From Lamellibrachia satsuma (taxonomy: Eukaryota > Annelida > Polychaeta > Sabellida > Siboglinidae), in contig BSQZ01000002.1 of assembly GCA_033239005.1 (NCBI GenBank), forward strand, positions 1,665,001-1,729,000: a stretch of DNA of 64,000 bases, written 5' to 3'. The notes under the pieces were generated by a model, which worked only from the letters and a program-made list of their open reading frames with translations, was not told where the DNA came from and searched no databases. Position 1 is the first letter of the stretch, and each line of letters starts with the position of its first letter. Position numbers and translations under genes: made by a program. Positions 26,462 through 64,000 of this stretch are shown here, one piece after another.

Positions 26462-27182
26462 GATCTTATACACCACAGTTACTACACCAGCTACAGTTAC
26501 AAGCACATATTTGACATTAACGTAAAGTTATGCAAACATGCACTGTAAAGCAGACTAAACATAAAACTAGTTGTAACGTAGTCCGGTGTTACAACGTTAG
26601 CGTCATCTTGTTATCCATCCGAACTGTTATTGGCAGTTATTTCTCTTAGGCAACAACGCAAACTGTCATTAGTAGTTATTCACCGTAGGCCACTTTCCCA
26701 CATTTTTATTACATCTTACGACAACACTATCAAGTTGTTATTAATGATTGTTCCTCTTATGGCCACACCCTCAACTGTTATTAGCCGTTATTCATCGTAT
26801 GACCACTTTCCATCTCGGTAGATAAATGGTCAACAAACGAAAACAGCACGAGCTGGCGCAACATGTAAGTAACATTGTTGACAATTTAGACCTTTAATTA
26901 TTGTTAATGTTGTTCAAAAATAGTCCCTTGTAAAAAAGAGTAGCTGCGTAGACAAGTTTGACAGAATTGAAGACATTATCAATATCTGGATCACCCTGGA
27001 GCTAATGCAAGGATACGATATTTGTGCATTTTTGTGATGGATATTGCATGTACATAATGTCTTTTTGTAGTGTTCGCGCGTGTGCATGTTCGCGATTGCG
27101 TGCATTTTTATACAATTCAACAAGTATATAGATAATAACAGTGTGACCCTAAAATAAACCGGCAGTCCGAAATAACCCTTTA

Positions 27183-27183
<1 letters not shown>
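26460..27183. other. Unique sequence between the two duplicate copies
   Basis: About 0.7 kb with a weak internal repeat of phrases such as actgttatt...cgta...ccacttt (26620-26820). No gene. Confidence 0.45.

Positions 27184-27250
<67 letters not shown>
27184..27250. repeat. (TA)n microsatellite
   Basis: Pure TA run before copy 2. Confidence 0.98.
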
Positions 27251-31181
<3,931 letters not shown>

Positions 31182-31539
31182 TGATGTGTAAGTTTGACGT
31201 GTAGTTTGAGTATATCAAAAAAAAAAATTAAAGAAAAGTCATTATAATAGACTAGAAGAATTGTCTGGCTGCTGTATAAATGCAGACATAGTAGGGATAT
31301 GTTTCAAACTCCAACTTGGACTCTCGATAAGCCAATGTTTCTTGCGCACATACCTGGTATTACTTTACATTATAATAGAGTTCACTCCTATTATATTGGG
31401 GCCATACATTCCCTACCACCGTCCCCTTTGTCCTCCCTCAATTCCCACCACCTGGGAAGCACTATCATCCCTGCTGTTCCCAGTTTACGCAGAATCCCTC
31501 GACTCCGACCCAACACATTGCCCACCGCCCAAAAACTCG

Positions 31540-31723
31540 TCGGACAGACGTGATTGATGCCGAAACAGCCGGGGGGCCTTTTGTGTGCCCGTCGCACTCT
31601 CCGGTGTGGCCAGAGCCGCCGAACCCCGTCAGTGAGGGTTTGTCAACGCGTGTGACCTGCCGCCAGTTTGCGAGAGAGTCCCGCGGCAGGCCGACGTTCT
31701 ACCGACCGCACGCTCGCGTCGAC
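31540..31723 (+). promoter_or_regulatory. Possible 5' untranslated exon and promoter region of notum
   Basis: A CpG-rich stretch ends in a strong splice donor, GAC|GTAAGT, at 31724. The notum ATG at 34355 is itself preceded four bases upstream by a good acceptor (tctcttgcag, ending 34350), which implies a non-coding exon upstream on the + strand. This is the best nearby candidate, but the pairing is inference. A second reading is a short coding start at 31751 (MSSLASRNLSK) before another GTGAGT. Confidence 0.3.
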
Positions 31724-31883
31724 GTAAGTTGTCAACACGTCGCCGTCAACATGTCGTCGCTAGCGAGCCGTAACTTATCAAAAGTGTGAGTTTCTGATAT
31801 TGGTTCTTCGTTGTCGCATTGCTGCCGTTGTCAACCGTATTGTGGTGGCAATTCCGTCGGATTTATTATTGGACACATTGTGA

Positions 31884-32047
31884 ATTATGACACCGGGGTT
31901 TGTTAGACACTATTATACTTCGGTTGATGGGGACACCCACGCCTAAGTGTAGGCTACTTCGTGTGATTATGACACCGGGGTTTGTTAGACACTATTATAC
32001 TTCGGTTGATAGGGACACCCACGCCTATGTATTGGCTACTTCGTGTG
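31884..32047. repeat. 82-bp tandem duplication
   Basis: Copies at 31884-31965 and 31966-32047 (attatgacaccggggtttgt...) differ at a few positions. Confidence 0.95.
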
Positions 32048-32344
32048 ATAATGGTTTATTTACGCGACTGTTATAGCACACGTTGCGAGCTGTGTACGGT
32101 AAATGATTTAACCACGTACACCGAACACATTCACGACGGTAACTTGGTACATATTAGGAGCAGGCTGTTTAGTATATACACATCGATTAGTGTTTGTAAA
32201 GACACGTGTACTTGCAGCGATCCACGCGCTAACTTTTCGCAACTGATTAAGTTGATTGTAGAACTGATACACCTTTGTTGTAAACACAAACTTAATAGAG
32301 TTGTGTTTGACAACACTGGTGATCTGGAGATTAAGAGGAGATGA
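32048..32344 (+). CDS. Unidentified Cys-containing ORF
   Basis: After the tandem duplication the + frame is open to a TGA at 32342 and encodes a protein-like stretch with Cys pairs (TRCELCTV; VCKDTCTCSD) and a Leu/Ile-rich helix-like end. The ORF proper begins at 31982 inside the duplicated repeat. No family is recognised. A retrotransposon fragment starts directly after the stop. Confidence 0.2.
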   Translation: MMVYLRDCYSTRCELCTVNDLTTYTEHIHDGNLVHIRSRLFSIYTSISVCKDTCTCSDPRANFSQLIKLIVELIHLCCKHKLNRVVFDNTGDLEIKRR

Positions 32345-32349
32345 AACAC

Positions 32350-32680
32350 AAGGGTTCTTAAATATTGAATGATTATGACGATATTGATAGAAAGGTTTTC
32401 TTAAAACCTAAAAAACGTAATAAAACTAAAGCCAAGCTAAAACCAAAAAGTAACATTACTAAAAGAACTGCGCTGAATGGATTTAAAAAAGTAATCATCA
32501 CACGATGAATGGAGCAAATCATAATGATGTTGTTAATGGTAGCAATGTGAATGTTTAAGAATAAAAATTGACATATCTCACGAGGGTGGGGTTACACGTA
32601 GATAACACGTTGTTGGATTCTAGATAAGCCAGTGGATTCTTGTCCACATGCCAACTGGAGCTTGTTACCATACGTAAATA
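32350..32680 (+). pseudogene. CR1-like retrotransposon 3' fragment
   Basis: This aligns by eye with the fragment at 63.1 kb (aatattgaatgattatgacg; gatattgatagaaag; gtaacattactaaaagaact) and ends in the shared tail (ggattctagataagccagtg, then cttgtccacatgcc). Coding capacity is lost. Confidence 0.6.
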
Positions 32681-33284
32681 TTCCTAGAGCTGTTTGTTCG
32701 TGAATAACGCCTCTGTAATCTGTATAAAGCAGACATAGTACCTGCGGACTGTTGGTATACAGCTAGTTGGACATATCGATGCTCCTTCTGTTTTGTTGCG
32801 ATTGTGTGGAATGTTACAGTGGTAATGACTTAAATATATGACATACAACAGTAGCATTGATAACGAAACGACCCGATGCTTTAGCTTTCTGAACTTAATG
32901 TCTTAAATAGTTGAAATCCCATTTGCCTAAATATATGCCGTGTCACGTCATAGGCGTTAAACTACTTATATGTAAGAAATGTCGAGGCACAGCAGAGATG
33001 GGAACGATGTTTATACGTGATTTATCAATATGATGGGACCTGCTGGTTTGAATAATTAAAGGATCGAAACCAAAAATAAGTAAATATCACAAGTCACTAT
33101 TTACTAGTTTTCAGTAAATCAATAAAACATATTATTTATGTCAGTACGAAAGTTTATTGTTTGCAAAATATAGCCATCGCCATATACTCAATGCTCATTA
33201 TAGGCCTATCCATGAGTACATCAAACAGTGCTGCCGTAACGGGGATGTTCAAGTTGTGACGTTCTTTACACCAGGAATCCTTGC

Positions 33285-33865
33285 AACGAGAAGCCACTGT
33301 AACTCAATGTCGTCAAACATCTGACTTGTGTTTTTGCTTCAAATGTGCGCAGGTTTTGCACAATTGTAGCGAGAAGCCACTGTAACTCAATGTCGTCAAA
33401 CATCTGACTTGTGTTGTTGCTTCAACTATGCGCAGGTTTTGTACAATTGTAGCGAGAAGCCACTGTAACTCAATGTCGTCAAACATCTGACTTGTGTTGT
33501 TGCTTCAACTGTGCGCAGGTTTTGTACAATTGTAGCGAGAAGCCACTGTAACTCAATGTCGTCAAACATCTGACTTGTGTTTTTGCTTCAAATGTGCGCA
33601 TGTTTTGCACAATTGTAGCGAGAAGCCGCTGTAACTCAATGTCGTCAAACATCTGACTTGTGTTGTTGCTTCAACTGTGCGCAGGTTTTGCACAATTGTA
33701 GCGAGAAGCCACTGTAACTCAATGTCGTCAAACATCTGACTTGTGTTTTTGCTTCAAATGTGCGCAGGTTTTGCACAATTGTAGCGAGAAGCCACTGTAA
33801 CTCAATGTCGTCAAGCATCTGACTTGTGTTTTTGCTTCAAATGTGCGCAGGTTTTGCACAGTTGC
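33285..33865. repeat. Minisatellite, 7 copies of an 83-bp unit
   Basis: The unit begins agcgagaagccactgtaact. Copies start at 33285, 33368, 33451, 33534, 33617, 33700 and 33783. Two subtypes alternate (ttgttgcttcaactgtgcgc versus tttttgcttcaaatgtgcgc), which suggests some two-unit duplication. Confidence 0.97.
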
Positions 33866-34354
33866 GCTGCCTAAGGCAGTTACAGTCGATTCCACATAAG
33901 ATATAACATAGATATTTCGATGAGAGATTGGTCACTATTTGTTTTTCATTGGCAACAATGTTAAAAATGCTTAATGCTATTTGCAAATTTATATTTTTTA
34001 ATATATGTTAATATATGTCATCAACCTGCTGGACAACATTCGTCAACTTCTGTCATTGTTTTCTCCCCATCAAATGATCTCCAACTACACCAAGTCTTCA
34101 TGCGCAAGGGATCCTGCAGTCATTGGCACACGCATAAGTTGACGTGCATCCACTTGAAATCTGGGCACATAATAAATGGCATAGTCCTCCCATATGGCCA
34201 TATCCGTGTTTAAAATACTTTTTACAGGCAACAAAACATTGACCAAAGATGTTACCGTTACAAAATCACTGTCACTGTATTTGTATGCCACGACCCCGGA
34301 AGAAAAACAGTGATCCATCCTCTTCTACATCACACACGTGTCTCTTGCAGAACG

Positions 34355-59189
<24,835 letters not shown>

Positions 59190-59330
59190 ACGCGTCATGG
59201 CATGCGCGCGGCGACGAGGTCGTCGCGTGACCGGGGCCATCGCGTGCAGACGACGTATGGCACGTGATCGCGGGGTCGTCGCGTGCAAACGACGGATAGC
59301 ACGTGATTGTGGTAGCGGGATCTCGACGGG
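59190..59330 (+). repeat. Short imperfect repeats in the presumed 3' UTR
   Basis: The phrase gcgtgcaaacgacgg(a)ta...gcacgtgat(t/c)g recurs two to three times within 140 bases after the stop. Confidence 0.6.
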
Positions 59331-60484
59331 ATGTGTTGACGACGTATCACAGTATATCAGAGCGTCGAACACGTGGAGACGCGCACTTGTTGCAAAAGTT
59401 AAATCAACGTGTATTTTACCGTTACCTCAACGACACAGCATATAGCCATAGTCGAACGGAATGCCTACTTACTGCTTGGCGTATACGTCGAACAACCCTT
59501 TATCAACTCAATACCTCTTTCTTGAAATGGTACGCCTAGTTAATAGACGGTCACCACGGCAACGTCGGAGTTGTTGACAGTTTTGCTACCGACAATCGCA
59601 TTTTTTTGCAGGCAAGCTACCATTGTACTATGCAAAATTTTAACTGGTGGATAGAATTGGCAAACTTGCACATACGCGCGCAATCTGTAAACAGCTAAGG
59701 ACGCAGTACGTATACCAACTGTCTCAACAATAGCGAGAGCAAAGCTAAACAGTCACAGACTAACGGTTGTATCACTACAAATATAGACGGGTAGTACACA
59801 ATTAATGCGCATGAACAATCATGAAACTGTGTTGCAAGCGCACACAACTAGTTATATATTTATATTAGTTTTAGGCATTGTGTTAGCGTTTTTAGCTGAT
59901 GTAGCGTGTATGACAATCAGTCGAAAGTAAGCGCTTGTACGCGTAAAAGCCACAACGTTAACACGCGTGTAGCGTTGGTAGTTCTACTGTGTTGGATATG
60001 TGGTGTTGTCTCTATCGCGAAAAGTGTCACTCGATTCAAAGATACAGTATTTTGTGACGTTGTTACTCGCAGGTCATTACGAGAAGGAATAGACAACGGA
60101 TGGGGAAATTCCTTGGGTACTACTAGGAGCAGTGCTGCCACCTGTCTTGTCTTTCCGTATATACCACCTAGCGGCGGTTGCACAAAACGCACTTAATTGA
60201 GATATAACGTTTTTTTAACGGGTGATGGCAACCACGTTTAAAATACGTCGACATGTTATGCAGTATATATATATAGAGAGAGAAAGGGAGCTATTTACAT
60301 ACCTCAGGTGAAATATACTTTTTTGTTAATATATAATTATAAGTATATGTTGCTGTTATGAATGTGAACTTTATTATATTTCTTACAGTGTGAGGTGGGG
60401 TGCACTGACATCGTTGTTTTTATTCATGGATAACATTATTGGTAATATAATTTGTTAGATGAATAAGCATACATAGATAAGATT

Positions 60485-60659
60485 ATTAAATATATGGTAT
60501 CGCATCAGCTAATATTGTTCTTCCAGAATTCTCCCTGCAATGGTGATCTGTTATTGTTTTAATTAAATGTTAAAATTATCTCTACGGATAGTACTATTAT
60601 ATGAAAACGTCCTGCGTCAATTAATGGAAATTATCTGTATTTTATCTGTTGTTAATAAA
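60485..60659 (+). terminator. Possible poly(A) signals for notum
   Basis: ATTAAA at about 60485-60490 and AATAAA at 60654-60659, about 1.3 and 1.5 kb past the stop, are the first good candidates seen. Another AATAAA is at 60732-60737. The cleavage site is unknown. Confidence 0.3.
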
Positions 60660-60739
60660 TTGGGTTTTAAGGCCCAAATATTTTAGATATGCAATAGACC
60701 CTTCCAGTCGAAACATGGTGGCGACCCTTGGAATAAAAA

Positions 60740-63030
60740 GAATCGGGTAGCAGAACAACAGGCAGGGATTGATGGCATCTTTTCACACACACCCATACTA
60801 TTTTGGCGGTGCGTATTTTCCTTATCTAGGACCAGTTGCATTGATTTGTATCTAGTAGTGTCTAGTGCAGATTATTAAAAGGATATCTTCAATTACCGGA
60901 CCAACAGTTGGCGATAACTAGCGGACCTGTACCGAGCAAATCAGCGCCGCTCCGTGCCAATCACTCGTGAAACACTAGAATCCGGTTTGCTTACCTTTTA
61001 TCGACCAAAACTCGTAGGAATATAGACATCAAATCGCAATAATTGTGTTATTTGATTCAACGCACATAACACAATAAATTAATACGACAGCGTCACACTG
61101 TCTCGGCATCAGGCATATGTACTGTGTCTGTGTGACAACCGGAGAGGAAAATTAGTATCAAATAAAGTTCGAGTAGATTTTATGCGATCAAAAATCAGAT
61201 TAATTTCAAGTAAAATAGTGGAAATATTTACACATTATCTCTATATGATAGCAGTCACTACATGCGACAAATATGCCTACATATAAGGTCTTAGAATAAG
61301 CACTATCGTCCATAGGTGTTGTCAGAAATATAAACAGTTACCCGAACCTGTAAGTTCCATATAAACCACCACGTAACGTAGTGGTTGGCTCGGATAGGCA
61401 TTGCATATCGTGCTACTCCACGGAACTCTCACGAATTGCCTCGTGTAAACTTTACTTTTACCCTACAGCAAACGCACAAGCAATATTTTCCTACACGACT
61501 TTCGGTAACGTCTACGCCAGAAGCAGAGCGCTGCCGCCGTGATGACGTAACAATCATATAAACGTATATTACTGTATTATGCCGGAAAAAAATGCGTTTC
61601 ACGAACACCTTCAACTGGTTCATAAAATAAAAATATTTAATTCACGGTATCTCAACTTTGCAATGCATCGGAAATGTTGGCTCTTTTATTTTATAGGCGC
61701 GTGTCAACCGGAAGTAGCGTGACGGCCATTTTATTTACACAATGAACTACACGTTGGCAATAATTTTATTCTAATGCACGAATTACACATACAATAATTT
61801 ATTGTATGTTACAGCAAAAGGGTAATTAATTTTCACAAGGGATTACATATGCAGTACAAATAGTCTACGTTTCTTTTACACAAAAACTGGATGGAAATGA
61901 GCTGATGTAATGTCTATATAAGTATGTAAAGCGCATTTATTTTTTGAAGTGAACATGAAGTATGTGATGTTTATCATTCGTATTTATTCTTAGCTGTGAT
62001 GGTGTAACATTATGTGTGACAGTGGCCAATGTTACAATACGGCCAAGTATAGTTCTGGAAAGCGCCAACACAACTAAAAAGGCTTAAGGCATACTCCACA
62101 AAAGTTATTAATGTTGGCTTGTTTTAATAGCGGCTTACACACAGTTTGAATCGTACGCGAATATCCTAATGTATAGTTGACCTTTCAAGTGACTTGATTC
62201 CATCGCCCATCGTGCTCATGTTCTTGCATGCGCGAATATGTAGAACCTGGGCTCGTTGGCAGTAGTCTTTGTAATTTCACGAAGTTGTATTACTGTAACG
62301 TCAAATTGTTGTAAACAATAGAGTAAGAATGATATTTATCATAGTTATCTAGGAAGAATTGTGAACAGCTGTAAATAAAATGTTTGTCAGCAAGAGTTTG
62401 TTTTGAAATTGTACATTGTCGATGTAGCCCGCACATTCCACGTACACGCTTTGAATGCGCACGCAAATCAGGCTTGTCCTCAGGGGTATTCGATTTTGTA
62501 GCTTTTGTATAACCATTCTATGCAATCTTAAGTTCATGAAGTTTATTGCTGGACAGGGCACACGTCATATGACGTTTGTTTCCATAATGTGGTAAAAAAT
62601 ATACCCGCCCCCGACAAAACAGGTTTTTGCCGTCCAAAATGGCAAACAACTAACCCCCTCTTGGTCAATGGACTTTATTCTTGTGGTGTTCAGAAAATCA
62701 CCCACTTTTCATTCAGTCGTGCTTAATGGTTAACACATGATTTGAACTCAATACTGAAGCATTTCTCACTCACTTCTGTACCGATAACATTATAGCGCTT
62801 TGAGCTTGTGGAGCAACATACCTACATACCTCGGCGGTGTTATGTAATAGTATTATGAACACCCCCTTGTAAAGCTCCGTAAAGTATAAGCATAATATAC
62901 CCCACCCCTCTGGCTGTACGTAAATTTCGAATGGCCCCTTGCTTTTTAGAATGTCTAATCCGAAGCAAACATGATATACGAGGCAGGCATCCCACTTAAC
63001 CACCAATACTTATAGTTATGAAGAATGCCT
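60740..63030. other. No supported gene
   Basis: AT-rich with short ORFs only (62349-62561 and 62770-63006 minus). No repeat was recognised. Confidence 0.45.
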
Positions 63031-63034
63031 AAAA

Positions 63035-63420
63035 GTATGTGGTTTACAACCCTAGAGACAAGGAGGTTAAGATGAGATCAAATTTAAGTTTTTAAGATAT
63101 TGAATGGATATGAAGATATTGATAGAAATTTATTTTTCACTCAAGAAACATAGTAGAACTAGATGACATGAGGTAACATTAGTAAAGGATCAGCGTAAAT
63201 TCGTTATCAGGAAGTACTCATACAAATTATCTACAGATTGTGTAAATACCAGCTGTGTGAATTAAAAAAAACAAGGGTGACACATATCTCAGCAGGGCGG
63301 GTTATATATAAATGAAGAGAAATGTTGGACTATCGATAAGCCAATGACTTCCTTATCCACTAGGCCTTTGCTCTGGATGGTAATCTTGTTAAATACTATT
63401 TCATACTTAACGTCGGCTTG
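63035..63420 (+). pseudogene. CR1-like retrotransposon 3' fragment
   Basis: It begins with accctagagacaaggaggtt, corresponding to the TRR region, passes gtaacattagtaaaggatca (VTLVKDQ in relatives) and atctacagattgtgtaaata, and ends in tggactatcgataagccaat and cttccttatccac. Several indels destroy the frame. Confidence 0.7.
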
Positions 63421-63559
63421 GGTGCTTGTAAACATGTTTAGCGTCGTGTCTTTAATATGCGCAGTAACTTTCTTAGTTGAAAGATGAATGCATTATTGCA
63501 TTACACCTCATTTCAAACTTAGAAAAAAAAATCACGACAGTGTCAGTTAATAAATCGCT

Positions 63560-64000
63560 GTATAACCGGCCGGACGGGACATCCGTACCCTGTCCGGTGC
63601 TTCCAAATGTAAGAGACTAAACAAGACTGAAATAGGCAGAGACAGGCCACCCTTCAATCGCCATCAAGAACACCATATTGTCAGGTGGGGGGATCTTCAT
63701 CCAGACCCACCCATGAAGGGTGTAACAGACGATATAGCCAAAGATGCAGGAAAGTGGTTTGGTGTCCAGAAAGACGTGGTAGCCCCTGTCCCACTTCTTG
63801 AGAACACACACCCACACAGGATAGAGTGTTGCTTCTTACAGAGAACTAAGACAATCTTCGCCATGCCAAAGGCCCAGGGAAAGGCACTCAATACACTGCC
63901 ATTATACCATCATTGAAAGTTATCTAACTGACCCCCAACAGACTCTTTTAGACATAATGTCAAAAATATATCTTTTTCACGTGGATGGGAGTCACATTCC
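63560..64000. other. Unassigned end of window
   Basis: The 67-codon + ORF (63713-63916) and minus ORFs over the same bases look moderately protein-like, but nothing is recognised. A coding sequence could continue outside the window. Confidence 0.25.

Noticed and set aside
34310..34354. In-frame upstream ATG (34310) as the notum start
   Set aside because: It would add residues before a well-formed signal peptide, and a splice acceptor ends at 34350 between the two ATGs.

Overview
The window is animal nuclear DNA. It has GT-AG introns, non-LTR retrotransposon debris, very long dinucleotide microsatellites and several minisatellites, and no operon structure. CpG is not obviously depleted. This suggests an invertebrate, and a lophotrochozoan such as a mollusc is a reasonable but weak guess. 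The one gene I recognise with confidence is notum, the secreted Wnt palmitoleoyl-protein carboxylesterase. It lies on the + strand from the ATG at 34355 to the TGA at 59189. Eleven coding exons were placed by protein similarity to the remembered Notum family and by matching splice phases: 34355-34614, 40456-40551, 44339-44397, 45272-45377, 46243-46431, 47008-47108, 47675-47813, 48507-48554, 50361-50504, 54181-54305 and 58753-59189. The catalytic Ser, Asp and His contexts are all present. Two short exons expected from the family could not be found by eye: the stretch before GGWYCF, and the stretch before IPYCSSD. The last two exons carry a very basic insert (36 Lys/Arg in 49 residues) that is not in vertebrate Notum.

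Layout. 1-1871: broken non-LTR reverse transcriptase split by two (TA)n tracts. 1.9-31 kb: mostly non-coding, with retrotransposon tails, microsatellites, a 29 x 50 bp minisatellite (19201-20654), a GC-rich block with two consensus TCF/LEF motifs and a TATA box (about 18.0-18.45 kb), decayed coding-like pieces on the minus strand (23.5-25.0 kb), and a duplicated segment bounded by (TA)n (26.2 and 27.25 kb). 31.5-34.35 kb: possible 5' untranslated exon of notum and a 7 x 83 bp minisatellite. 34.36-59.19 kb: notum. Its introns hold a 1.37 kb inverted-repeat (foldback) element with TTAA ends, five minisatellites, retrotransposon fragments, and a 1.9 kb block with an unidentified 307-codon cysteine-rich antisense ORF. 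59.2-64 kb: 3' flank with possible poly(A) signals and another retrotransposon tail.

Notum removes the palmitoleate from Wnt proteins outside the cell and is usually itself a Wnt/beta-catenin target. The TCF-like motifs upstream are therefore of interest, but no link is shown here. At least seven fragments of one CR1-like element family recur across the window, most as short 3' pieces. No RNA genes, CRISPR arrays or bacterial features were seen. Coordinates of repeats are by eye and may be off by a few bases.
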